From: Alkalicoccus halolimnae | GTDB taxonomy: Bacteria > Bacillota > Bacilli > Bacillales > Salisediminibacteriaceae | DNA: 64,000 nt | Reading direction: 5' to 3' | NCBI RefSeq assembly: GCF_008014775.2 | Contig: NZ_CP144914.1 | Span: 1,860,001-1,924,000 of the forward strand | Shown here: in pieces, positions 1 through 7,997 of the stretch | How the letters are laid out: every line of letters starts with the position of its first letter | Position numbering within the stretch: the first letter of the stretch is position 1 | The notes under the pieces: generated by a model | Database searches by the model: none | What the model was told of the DNA's origin: nothing | What the model saw: the letters and a program-made list of their open reading frames with translations, nothing else | Position numbers and translations under genes: made by a program

Positions 1-369
1 TGGAAATATCCCGAAAGAGCTGGAGATCGATTATCAGCTGTTATATCTGTAAAATTCGATAAAATCCTTCGGGGTGGGGAGAGCGATTTAATTCAGCAGG
101 ATATTCAATTTGAAATTGACATGATGGAACATATAACTGAAGAAGGCAATGATTTTTTTATAAAAGAAGTTGAACTTCCTTCTTTTCTTAGTGACTATGA
201 CAAAAAAAGAATAGCGATCATTTTAAAAAAATGGGGAGTACATCCTCCTTTCAAACTTTCTTTAGAACAAGTCGATCCAGGACAAGTGGAAACTTTTATT
301 AAATTTCTAATATCTGCTGCGATACTGCTTAAAGCGGGCGGCCAGAGATACAGCACTGCTGAATCATAG
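1..369 (+). CDS. C-terminal part of an unidentified protein (5' end outside window)
   Basis: The reading frame is open from base 1 and runs without interruption into the stop at 367-369. The ATG at 121 lies inside this frame and is probably internal, because the upstream codons read as ordinary protein. About 122 residues are visible; the end is rich in Lys/Glu with a hydrophobic segment (FIKFLISAAILLKAGG) near the C terminus. I do not recognise the family. A hairpin just after the stop fits a terminator, so this is the last gene of its transcript. Confidence 0.55.
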   Translation, partial: WKYPERAGDRLSAVISVKFDKILRGGESDLIQQDIQFEIDMMEHITEEGNDFFIKEVELPSFLSDYDKKRIAIILKKWGVHPPFKLSLEQVDPGQVETFIKFLISAAILLKAGGQRYSTAES

Positions 370-383
370 ACCCGTGCATTTTT

Positions 384-416
384 AAACGCGTTCCATATCC
401 AGGTGGAACGTGTTTT
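384..416 (+). terminator. Rho-independent terminator after the truncated first gene
   Basis: A 12-base arm AAACGCGTTCCA (384-395) pairs with TGGAACGTGTTT (404-415), with one G-U pair, over an 8-base loop, followed by a short T-rich stretch. Confidence 0.6.
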
Positions 417-487
417 AGTTTGTTTGCATGAACAGGGGCCTGTGCGTAAAATATTATACATATACTTAACTAAACAGGAGGCAGCTC

Positions 488-1429
488 ATGGCTGAAAAAA
501 GTTTAAATGAACAGATTACGGAGGTTATAGAAAAAACACGATTAAAAAAGAAATGGTCTGAGCATCAGGAAAGACTGGCAGAAGCTCTAATTAACAACAA
601 AATAACTGCTGAAAATCTGAAAATGGAATTGGATAACCACAATCTCCAGTATAAGGACTTGCTCAACATACCGATCGTAAAGCTTATCAGCTCGACTGCT
701 GAAGAAAATCATGATCAACTCTCCCACAGCCAGCTGAAATCGATTGAGTGGAAGCTCTTATATCAGGAAGCATTACGCAATATGGAAGAATTAGAAAGAG
801 AAAGAGTTATGTATGAGGAGCATGCTATGCAGCTGAAGGATGTAAAAACAGCTGGTAAACTGCTGGAAGATAAGAAAAACGAAATGATTTTAAACGAATC
901 TTCTTTATGGAGTGATGACTTATATAATACAACTGTCCAGGAAATAAACATTATGGGAGAGCTTCAGGAGCTGTATGACGCCGTTGATGCAGGTGAACAT
1001 GCCTACTATTCTTTGGAAGACACACGGAAAGCTCTTGATAAAGCCTCCAACTGGTCCGTTTTTGATATGTTAAGCGGAGGTATAGTGACTGCTTATATGC
1101 AGCAAAGCCAGCTGGATGATGCAAAAGAGTCCCTGCATCGTACTGCGAGAAGGTTGAGACAGTTTCAGGATGAATTGATCGATATCGAACAGCACCAGAC
1201 CGGTGATATGAACATTGGAACGCTGCTATCTAATATCGAGAATTTTTACGGAGACATTATTGTTTACTGGATAGTAAAAGATCAGATAAATGACGCCGTA
1301 AAAAAAGTTTCTGCCGTTCAATCAAGTGTGAGCGAACTGGTTAATGAGTTAAAAGAACGCAGCAGCCAATTGGAAAGTCGAAGAGAAGAGGTTTCACTCA
1401 AAAGAATACGTTTAATTGGGGAAGCATAA
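488..1429 (+). CDS. Predicted coiled-coil cytoplasmic protein, unknown function
   Basis: 313 residues, almost wholly charged and helical, with no signal peptide or membrane segment. Long heptad-like stretches occupy roughly residues 85-130 and 250-305. A less charged central block (about 187-205: NWSVFDMLSGGIVTAYMQQ) breaks the coil and is the most distinctive part. The ATG at 488 has the strong site AGGAGG eight bases upstream. The next gene, a gamma-glutamylcyclotransferase-like protein, starts 21 bases after the stop with its own AGGAGG, so the two are probably co-transcribed. A PspA-like or structural role is possible from the helical make-up, but nothing in the sequence proves it. Confidence 0.7.
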   Translation: MAEKSLNEQITEVIEKTRLKKKWSEHQERLAEALINNKITAENLKMELDNHNLQYKDLLNIPIVKLISSTAEENHDQLSHSQLKSIEWKLLYQEALRNMEELERERVMYEEHAMQLKDVKTAGKLLEDKKNEMILNESSLWSDDLYNTTVQEINIMGELQELYDAVDAGEHAYYSLEDTRKALDKASNWSVFDMLSGGIVTAYMQQSQLDDAKESLHRTARRLRQFQDELIDIEQHQTGDMNIGTLLSNIENFYGDIIVYWIVKDQINDAVKKVSAVQSSVSELVNELKERSSQLESRREEVSLKRIRLIGEA

Positions 1430-1450
1430 CAGAACAGGAGGCTTTCTATT

Positions 1451-2311
1451 ATGAAAGTGTTTGTTTATGGAACCTTAAGAGAAGGATGCAGCAATTCCTT
1501 TCTGCTGGAAAACTCCCGGAAAATTAGCAGCCAGGCTTATCTTGAAGGAAGGCTGGATGATACTGGAAATGGCTATCCAGGTTTAGTAGAAGATCCGTCT
1601 GAAGTCTGCTGTGGAGAACTTTATGAAATAAATGAAGAGACACTGAGAAAGCTTGATGACCTAGAAGGGTACAGGGAGGGAAGACGTGAGAACCTATATG
1701 AACGGACGGTTCGTTCGGTAAAGACGGCTGATGGAAAAGAAGAAGCGTATGCCTATATTTATAATTATCCGTCCCAGACAAAGGGACCCATCCCATTCAA
1801 CGACTGGAAAGTTCATGAACTTCTTCAGGAGGACAGTATGTTGATTCCTTATTTCGCATACGGCTCATGTATGGATACAAAACGTCTTGAAAAAGCGGGA
1901 GTTCTGCAGGATTTTAACAATTGGGCGGCAGGGGTGCTGAACGGTTATAAATTGACCTATTCATTGCTGCGATCTGACGGAGGACGTGCGGATATTGAAG
2001 AAAGTGAGGAACTTACAGAAGGTATATTGTATTTTGTTCCCCACCGTTCCATAAATTATTTATTTAAAAGAGAGGGAGTTCATAAAAAGATATACAGGCC
2101 TGTTGCTGTAGAAGTTAAAACAGATGATGGAATTTTTTCGGCTTTAACTTTTACTGTAATTAATAAACAGCACTCTACCTCTCCACCGTCACACTACGCT
2201 GAAGAAATTTTAAGAGGATGCCGGCGAGGCCTCACACCGGAGTATGTGAAAAAAGTAACCAGTCAATTGGAGAAATTATCTCAAATGACTCACCCGGAAG
2301 AACGTTACTAG
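1451..2311 (+). CDS. Tandem gamma-glutamylcyclotransferase-like (AIG2/GGCT fold) protein
   Basis: 286 residues carrying two copies of the GGCT/AIG2-like fold. The first begins with VFVYGTLREG (about residues 3-12), the typical YGTL substrate-binding loop, and ends near residue 120. The second begins with PYFAYGSCMD (about 133-142), the YGS variant of the same loop. GGCT-type enzymes cyclise gamma-glutamyl amines to 5-oxoproline; the AIG2-like and BtrG-like branches act on other gamma-glutamyl groups. Most family members have a single domain of 110-150 residues, so this is a fusion or internal duplication. The start has AGGAGG nine bases upstream. The substrate is unknown. It follows the coiled-coil gene in the same direction. 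Confidence 0.75.
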   Translation: MKVFVYGTLREGCSNSFLLENSRKISSQAYLEGRLDDTGNGYPGLVEDPSEVCCGELYEINEETLRKLDDLEGYREGRRENLYERTVRSVKTADGKEEAYAYIYNYPSQTKGPIPFNDWKVHELLQEDSMLIPYFAYGSCMDTKRLEKAGVLQDFNNWAAGVLNGYKLTYSLLRSDGGRADIEESEELTEGILYFVPHRSINYLFKREGVHKKIYRPVAVEVKTDDGIFSALTFTVINKQHSTSPPSHYAEEILRGCRRGLTPEYVKKVTSQLEKLSQMTHPEERY

Positions 2312-2330
2312 TTCTCCGGGTGTTATTGAT
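2291..2330. terminator. Terminator shared by two convergent genes
   Basis: CACCCGGAAGAAC (2291-2303) pairs with GTTCTCCGGGTG (2311-2322), with one base bulged. The stem overlaps the stop codon of the plus-strand gene and abuts the stop of the minus-strand gene. T-rich sequence follows on the plus strand. Confidence 0.6.
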
Positions 2331-2838
2331 TTTCCCAGAAAATATAGCCTGTTTTGGTGGCACTGTCCAGCTGAACCTGAAAGTTATGCTTTTCGTAAAA
2401 GTGTTTTAAACGATCATTGTGATTCCAATCCCGTTCAGAAATTACTCCTGTGACAACAGGTACATTTTGTTCTCCAGCATACTCCTGAAGGTGGCGCATA
2501 CAGACCGAGCCATAACCGCGGTCGGCTTCACCTCTTATGTCGTCTATAAAAATTTCATCATTTTTATAAGTTGCATGAATAGAAAACTCCCAGTGTCCCT
2601 GGAAAGGTTTATTGCACGAATGAGCCATTACCTTACAGAAACAGCCGTCATCTTTTGAATAGATGACCAGCCATTCGTCTGAATTCGTACGATCTATACC
2701 GAGAATCCGGAAATCTTTAGCTATTTTTTTAATATTATCCTGCATACGTAAAATTTGAAATTCAAAATCTTCATATTCATGGACAAGTGTCTCTTTGTCT
2801 TTGTTTGTTTTTGGTTCCTCTAAAAAAGCAGAGTACAT
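2323..2838 (-). CDS. GNAT-family N-acetyltransferase
   Basis: 171 residues. The C-terminal half carries the GNAT acetyl-CoA site (about residues 100-145): a beta strand EIFIDDIRG, the loop DRGYGSVCMRHLQEYA in place of the usual R/Q-x-x-G-x-G/A, and the late motif RLKHFYEKHNF typical of the family's last helix and strand. The N-terminal half is less conserved and may bind substrate. I chose the ATG at 2838 because TAGGAG lies eight bases before it; an upstream in-frame GTG overlaps that site. The acceptor is unknown. The gene is convergent with the GGCT gene and shares its terminator. Confidence 0.7.
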   Translation of the reverse strand: MYSAFLEEPKTNKDKETLVHEYEDFEFQILRMQDNIKKIAKDFRILGIDRTNSDEWLVIYSKDDGCFCKVMAHSCNKPFQGHWEFSIHATYKNDEIFIDDIRGEADRGYGSVCMRHLQEYAGEQNVPVVTGVISERDWNHNDRLKHFYEKHNFQVQLDSATKTGYIFWENQ

Positions 2839-2980
2839 GAAGATCACTCCTAAAAAATTCTTTTACAAGTACGCTATTGTAAAAGATTCATACGGTGAAT
2901 TCAAGTCAAATTTGTTTATTCCTGAAAGAGGGACCGCTATAATTTGAATCAGCACTTAAATAACGGAGCAGGTGAAACTT

Positions 2981-4048
2981 ATGGAAGCTGGTATCGAAGC
3001 AATTCAGGGGAGGGGCAATGCCTATGATTTCGGGCTCAAACAGGCTGAAGAATTAAAGCAGACAGCCCTCTTTCAAAGACATATGAAGAGAAGAAAGAAA
3101 TCCATCCGCAGATATACGACAGACTTTTTGGAAACTAAATCATGGGTGAGATCATTGACGCCGTTATTATGGGAAGAGTTAAACGGTCTTGCAGATGGTT
3201 TAAACTGGAGAATAGAGGATGTTATTCATGAATATGGAGGGTATCAGCAGAGCTGGATCAAAAGCGGGTGCAGTGCCATGATGAAGTCGGGAATCTATGC
3301 GCGGAACTATGATTATCATCCCAAAACATACGATGGGAGATTTGTGCTCTGGCAGCCGGAAGAAGGCTATGCCCATATAGGATTTGCACAGAGAATAATC
3401 GGCAGAATGGATGGAATGAATGAACATGGTCTGGCCGTAGGTTATCATTTTGTAAACCGTGTATCGCCTGAAGACGGTTTCATTTGCTGTTCGATTGCAA
3501 GACTCGTCCTCGACTCCTGCAGAAATATCGAAGAAGCGGTCGAAGTATTGACAGAGCTCCCTCACCGTCATTCCTTTAATTATTCCCTTGCAGATGCCTC
3601 CGGCTCAAGCGCTGTAGTGGAAGGATCAGCAAAAGGGACCTCTCTGCTGAAAGACCATGGAGACGTGTGCACAAATCATTTCAGATCGCCCGGGAAATCA
3701 GCTGAAAACAGGCATCGCACAGAGGAGTCAGAGGCGAGGCTCCACAGGCTAAGCGCGCTGCTCGAACAAAATCCGGATCGAAGGGAAATGTTTTCCATGC
3801 TCAATGACCTTTCGTTTAATATTGCAAAGACGGATTATAAAAACTGGTCAGGTACAATTCACACAGCTGTATATGATACGGTTAATCAACATGTGCTGGC
3901 AGGTATAGGCGTCAATGCGAAACCGGTATCTATTTCATTTAAAAACTGGCTGAAGGGAGAGCGTTTTATTGTTAAAAAGCTGCGGGGAAAGATTACTCAT
4001 TTAGAAGACAGTCAGCACCTGAGAGCAGATACCGCTCGAATACGCTGA
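2981..4048 (+). CDS. C45 family peptidase / acyl-CoA:6-aminopenicillanate acyltransferase-like Ntn hydrolase
   Basis: 355 residues from the ATG at 2981, chosen because AGGTG sits six bases upstream; an upstream GTG at 2972 overlaps that site. The segment around Cys97 (KSGCSAMM) followed by YARNYDYHP matches the N-terminal-nucleophile region of the isopenicillin N acyltransferase (C45) family, in which autocleavage exposes Cys as nucleophile. The later segment DGMNEHGLAVGYHF and the block VCTNHF are also family features. No signal peptide is seen. The biological substrate in bacilli is generally unknown; amide or acyl-amino-acid hydrolysis is the usual inference. A TATAAT at 2938-2943 may be its -10 box. 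Confidence 0.7.
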   Translation: MEAGIEAIQGRGNAYDFGLKQAEELKQTALFQRHMKRRKKSIRRYTTDFLETKSWVRSLTPLLWEELNGLADGLNWRIEDVIHEYGGYQQSWIKSGCSAMMKSGIYARNYDYHPKTYDGRFVLWQPEEGYAHIGFAQRIIGRMDGMNEHGLAVGYHFVNRVSPEDGFICCSIARLVLDSCRNIEEAVEVLTELPHRHSFNYSLADASGSSAVVEGSAKGTSLLKDHGDVCTNHFRSPGKSAENRHRTEESEARLHRLSALLEQNPDRREMFSMLNDLSFNIAKTDYKNWSGTIHTAVYDTVNQHVLAGIGVNAKPVSISFKNWLKGERFIVKKLRGKITHLEDSQHLRADTARIR

Positions 4049-4088
4049 GTAACTGCCTGCGGGGTAATACAACAGAGGAGAGATATGC

Positions 4089-5615
4089 ATGGCGGAACGT
4101 ACAAAAGAGGAAATTTTAGACTATCTAAACAGGGCAGAGGTCAGTTCAGTAGGGACTTCCAATATGGGGAAGCCACGTCAGAGAATGATGCACTTCGCTG
4201 TAGACGACGAATTTAACGTTTATTTATCGAGTATGAAAGGTGATCCGAAAGTTATTCAATGGAGCAATATTCCAGAAACAGCTATGCTGATCCATCAGGG
4301 CCAGACATTTATGGAGATGGAAGAATGCGAAATAATCGGCCGTGCTCAAGTTGTCCGCGGAGATAAAGAAAGAGAAAAAGCAACAGACTTATTAAAAAAC
4401 AGATCACCTATTGTAGGTAATTTTGTCAGTCAGGGGGCGGTAGACAGGCTGGAATTTATTAAAGTAAAACCTTATACAGTCAAGTATCGTTTCGTACCGG
4501 AAATTCTGCAGGGGGAGGCTCCTACAGTATTCGATCTGAGTTCGGAAGTGGAAGGCTCGGCGGACAGCCAGGATATACTATCCAGATTAAACACCTGGAA
4601 AGAAGCAGTGAGACCGCTGTCGCTGACTGCTTCTTTTATTCCTGCTCTTCTAGGAGGGGCAATGGCCTTTAGCATGGCAGGAATCTTTTCCTGGCCGCTT
4701 TTATTGTTAACAGTACTCGCTGCGGTAATGGTGCAGGCAGGTACGAATATGATCAACGATTTTAAAGATGCAGAAAGAGACGCTGAGAATACAGGAGGGG
4801 TAAGACCATTTACGGGAGGATCCAAAATGATCCAGCTGGGGTTGATATCTAAAGCGGACATGGGTTTCTTTGGAATTGTTTTGACCGCTGCAGCAGGATT
4901 AATAGGACTTTATTTAGCTTTTGTCAGCGGACCGGGAATACTTCCTCTGATTGTTTACGGGCTTATAGCCGGATTCTTCTATACAAATGGTAAGGGGAAG
5001 TTTTCGTTTATTAATTTATCTCCAGGTATTGCGGAATTCCTGATAGCTACCACTTACGGGACAGCAATGACCGTAGGAGCTTATTATGTCCAGACAGGTA
5101 GTTATTCACTGGAAGTTTTCCTTGTTTCAATACCGGTAGCGGCTTTAATAACCAACGTTCTTTTAATAAATCAATTTCCAGATGCAGAAAGTGATGCTGA
5201 GCAGGAGAAAGAAACACTTGTCGTTCGGATTGGTAAAAAACAGGCAAAAAATGTACTGATAGCTTTATTTATTACTGCCTTTGCTGCAGTAATAATTATT
5301 CCGATAATCAGTGAAGTGCCTGCTACTGTTTATATTGCGTTCCTCTCACTGCCTTTTATGGTACAGGCGATTCGTTATGCGAATAAACATTACGATGGTC
5401 AGCCAACAGAGCTTATCCCAGGAAACGCCCATACAGCGATTCACCATTTACTGACGGGGCTGCTGTTAATAATTGCTTTTGTTATGATGGAAGCGAGCGT
5501 TTGGTTTACCTTATTAATCAGTGCTGGTACTCTGGTTTTTGTATTCTGGGTCTGGAAATATATTGAACGTCAGCGGAAAGTTATGAGCGGATTTAAAAAG
5601 GCTTTTGCGAAATAA
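4089..5615 (+). CDS. Fusion of a pyridoxamine-phosphate-oxidase-like flavin domain and a UbiA-family prenyltransferase
   Basis: 508 residues in two parts. Residues 1-140 resemble small FMN-binding split-barrel proteins of the PNPOx/general-stress-protein-26 type. Residues about 160-505 are a polytopic UbiA-type prenyltransferase: the first Asp-rich motif is MINDFKDAERDAE (221-233) and the second NQFPDAESDAEQEKE (about 361-375), followed by further membrane helices. UbiA enzymes transfer polyprenyl groups to aromatic acceptors; MenA makes demethylmenaquinone precursors, and this C-terminal half is most like MenA. The flavin domain could act on a quinone-related compound, but that is inference. 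The frame is continuous across the junction. The ATG at 4089 has AGAGGAGA upstream. Confidence 0.75.
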   Translation: MAERTKEEILDYLNRAEVSSVGTSNMGKPRQRMMHFAVDDEFNVYLSSMKGDPKVIQWSNIPETAMLIHQGQTFMEMEECEIIGRAQVVRGDKEREKATDLLKNRSPIVGNFVSQGAVDRLEFIKVKPYTVKYRFVPEILQGEAPTVFDLSSEVEGSADSQDILSRLNTWKEAVRPLSLTASFIPALLGGAMAFSMAGIFSWPLLLLTVLAAVMVQAGTNMINDFKDAERDAENTGGVRPFTGGSKMIQLGLISKADMGFFGIVLTAAAGLIGLYLAFVSGPGILPLIVYGLIAGFFYTNGKGKFSFINLSPGIAEFLIATTYGTAMTVGAYYVQTGSYSLEVFLVSIPVAALITNVLLINQFPDAESDAEQEKETLVVRIGKKQAKNVLIALFITAFAAVIIIPIISEVPATVYIAFLSLPFMVQAIRYANKHYDGQPTELIPGNAHTAIHHLLTGLLLIIAFVMMEASVWFTLLISAGTLVFVFWVWKYIERQRKVMSGFKKAFAK

Positions 5616-5750
5616 TGTTTTTTTCTCAGGACGGGAAAAAAGCCGGCACACCCGGCTTAAAGACTGGAATGAAAAATTTTATGTTTAAATATGTTTGTTT
5701 AAGTGTAATAGAAGAAGTGTAATCCTAACAAAAATGGAGGATGATCAATT

Positions 5751-6173
5751 ATGGCAGAAACAATTTTTTCTACAAAAGCAACAGCAGCAGGAGGCCGTGA
5801 AGGACACGTCAAATCAGATAACGAAGTAGTTGATGTAAATTTACAGATGCCTGATAAAAATGGAATTCCGAAAGATGCTTCCAATCCCGAGCAGCTTTTC
5901 GCGTCAGGTTATTCTGCATGTTTTGACGGAGCATTGAACCTTATGGCTTCAAAAGCAGATAAAGATATTGAATCTGAAACAACTGCGGAAGTCAGTCTAA
6001 TAAAGGACCCGGAAGATAATGGATTTAAACTTGGAGTTACGCTGCATGTTCATATAAAAGGCGTTAACCAGGAGGAAGCGGAAGAGCTCGCTCATAAAGC
6101 ACACGGCTTCTGCCCTTATTCCAAAGCAACCAAGGGCAACATTGACGTGAATCTGGAAGTGCACAGTGAATAA
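5751..6173 (+). CDS. ohr: Organic hydroperoxide resistance protein (Ohr/OsmC family)
   Basis: 140 residues, the usual Ohr length. The two redox cysteines are both present in their expected settings: YSACFDGAL (Cys at about residue 57) and GFCPYSKATKGN (Cys at about 122). Ohr reduces organic and lipid hydroperoxides in the cytoplasm using dihydrolipoamide-linked reductant in studied bacteria. The start at 5751 has GGAGG about 10 bases upstream. It is a single-gene unit ended by a strong hairpin. I see no MarR-type ohrR gene next to it and no clear OhrR palindrome upstream. It sits before the methionine sulfoxide reductase genes, giving a small oxidative-damage neighbourhood. Confidence 0.9.
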   Translation: MAETIFSTKATAAGGREGHVKSDNEVVDVNLQMPDKNGIPKDASNPEQLFASGYSACFDGALNLMASKADKDIESETTAEVSLIKDPEDNGFKLGVTLHVHIKGVNQEEAEELAHKAHGFCPYSKATKGNIDVNLEVHSE

Positions 6174-6186
6174 ATAAAATATATCG

Positions 6187-6221
6187 GCCTTGTCGGATTT
6201 CCTATTCGACAAGGCTTTTTT
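6187..6221 (+). terminator. Rho-independent terminator of ohr
   Basis: A 9-bp perfect stem GCCTTGTCG (6187-6195) / CGACAAGGC (6207-6215), 11-base loop, then six T. Confidence 0.9.
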
Positions 6222-6283
6222 AATGAGTAATTATCTGTGATGATTTATACTTGAGTAGAAAGCAGAGAGGAGGATTCAAATAC

Positions 6284-7426
6284 ATGAAAAAAATTATTAT
6301 TGCTTTAATGACTATTATTGTTTCTATTTCTGCTATTATTTTCGTGCCTATTATTTATGATTATTTTACGAGCCGGTCATATGGAAGTGAACCTGTCGAA
6401 GAAAACGAAAGTGATTTTCTTGAAACAGCAACTTTTGCAGGTGGGTGTTTCTGGTGCATGGAACCTCCTTTTGAAGATATCGAAGGTGTTGACAAAGCCG
6501 TATCCGGCTATACAGGAGGAGAACAGGTCAATCCTGCTTATGAAGAAGTAGCTGCGGGGGAAACCAATCATGTAGAAGCTGTGCAGATCACGTATGATCC
6601 CGACCTTATAAGCTATGAAGAATTACTGGAAGTTTTTTGGAGGCAGATTGATCCGACAGACGATGAAGGCCAGTTTGTAGATAGAGGGGAGCAGTATGCT
6701 TCTGCTGTGTTTTATCATGATGAATCACAAAAAGAAGCGGCTGAAGCATCCAAACAAAAGCTTGAAGACTCGGGCCGCTTTGAAGAACCGATAGTCACAG
6801 AAATAAAATCTGCGCTTACATTTTATGTAGCTGAAGATTATCATCAAGATTTTTATAAAGAAAATCCGGTTCGGTATGAATTTTACCGGTCTAATTCCGG
6901 AAGAGACGAATTTTTGGAAGAATACTGGGGAGAAGAAGAATATGAAGTAGAGAGTGATCCGGATGAAGTGCCTTCCTGGAGAGAATATGAACAGGAATCT
7001 GAAGAAGAACTACGTGAACGGCTTTCAGAGGAAGAGTTCGAAGTTACTCAGAACGATGCTACAGAAGAGGCTTACAACAATGAATATTGGGATAACGAGC
7101 AAGAAGGTATCTACGTAGACATAGTATCCAAAGAACCTTTATTCAGCTCGACACACCAATATGAATCCGGAACTGGCTGGCCCAGTTTCTGGGAGGTAAT
7201 TTCCGAAGAATATATTGTAGAAGAAGCTGACTGGGGGCTCCTGGGCCGACGGACAGAAGTGAGGAGCAAGTATGCTGACTCTCATCTCGGGCATGTGTTT
7301 AATGATGGTCCGGACCCAACAGGCTTGAGATACTGCCTTAATTCCGCTGCTCTAGATTTTATCCCTGTGGAAGATATGGAAGCGGAAGGATACGAGGACT
7401 TTTTATACTTGTTTGAAGAGGAATAA
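6284..7426 (+). CDS. msrAB: Membrane-anchored MsrA-MsrB methionine sulfoxide reductase fusion
   Basis: 380 residues from the ATG at 6284, chosen because GAGAGGAGG lies ten bases upstream. Residues about 4-26 form one hydrophobic segment after two Lys, an N-terminal anchor or uncleaved signal, so the enzyme domains should face outside. MsrA follows with GCFWC (Cys55 nucleophile, Cys58), GYTGG and [16 protein letters not shown] very acidic linker (about 215-265) leads to MsrB, with [19 protein letters not shown] and the catalytic RYCLNS (Cys351). The zinc CxxC pairs found in many MsrB are absent. Together the domains repair both S and R diastereomers of methionine sulfoxide. Thiol partners are not evident nearby. 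Confidence 0.9.
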   Translation: MKKIIIALMTIIVSISAIIFVPIIYDYFTSRSYGSEPVEENESDFLETATFAGGCFWCMEPPFEDIEGVDKAVSGYTGGEQVNPAYEEVAAGETNHVEAVQITYDPDLISYEELLEVFWRQIDPTDDEGQFVDRGEQYASAVFYHDESQKEAAEASKQKLEDSGRFEEPIVTEIKSALTFYVAEDYHQDFYKENPVRYEFYRSNSGRDEFLEEYWGEEEYEVESDPDEVPSWREYEQESEEELRERLSEEEFEVTQNDATEEAYNNEYWDNEQEGIYVDIVSKEPLFSSTHQYESGTGWPSFWEVISEEYIVEEADWGLLGRRTEVRSKYADSHLGHVFNDGPDPTGLRYCLNSAALDFIPVEDMEAEGYEDFLYLFEEE

Positions 7427-7448
7427 TTTGAGAAGGTGTGGTCAGGAC

Positions 7449-7997
7449 ATGAATGAACAAGTGGAAATAGCAACATTTGCAGGAGGATGTTTTTGGTGTA
7501 TGGTAAAGCCGTTTGATGAACAGCCGGGGATTCTGAGAGTCCGATCCGGCTACACGGGCGGACTTTTCGCCAATCCCTCCTATGAACAAGTAAAAACAGG
7601 GGAGACCGGTCATTTTGAAGCAGTTCAAATAACGTATGACGCTTCCTTATATTCTTATGAACAGCTTCTGGATTTGTTTTGGACCCAAATAGACCCGACA
7701 GATGATGGTGGACAATTTTTTGATCGGGGCAGTCAGTACCGATCTGCTATTTTTTACCACAATGAAAACCAGATGCAGGCAGCATTAAAAACCCGGCATC
7801 ACATGGAAACATACGGACCTTTTCAGAAGCCGATAGTAACACAGATACTTCCGGCTTCTGAATTTTATGAAGCGGAATACGAGCATCAGAAGTTTCATGA
7901 AAAAAATCCGGATTTATACAGGGCTGAACGAATTAATTCAGGACGTGAAGCTTTTTTGAAAAGGCACTGGACAGAAAGGATGAGCTCTTGTGAATAA
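7449..7997 (+). CDS. msrA: Peptide-methionine (S)-S-oxide reductase MsrA, cytoplasmic
   Basis: 182 residues with the MsrA signatures GGCFWC, SGYTGG and QIDPTDDGGQFFDRGSQYRSAIFYH. There is no membrane segment, in contrast to the anchored fusion just upstream, so this copy should act in the cytoplasm. A Cys near the C terminus (SSCE) could serve as a resolving cysteine. The ATG at 7449 has AAGGTG about ten bases upstream and lies 22 bases after the fusion's stop, so the two are probably one transcript. The end overlaps the start of the serine hydrolase gene by 8 bases, implying translational coupling. Confidence 0.9.
   Translation: MNEQVEIATFAGGCFWCMVKPFDEQPGILRVRSGYTGGLFANPSYEQVKTGETGHFEAVQITYDASLYSYEQLLDLFWTQIDPTDDGGQFFDRGSQYRSAIFYHNENQMQAALKTRHHMETYGPFQKPIVTQILPASEFYEAEYEHQKFHEKNPDLYRAERINSGREAFLKRHWTERMSSCE

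Noticed and set aside
5640..5658. Hairpin AAGCCGG/CCGGCTT after the UbiA fusion as a plus-strand terminator
   Set aside because: The T-run is on the minus strand, where no gene is being transcribed, and no T-run follows on the plus strand.
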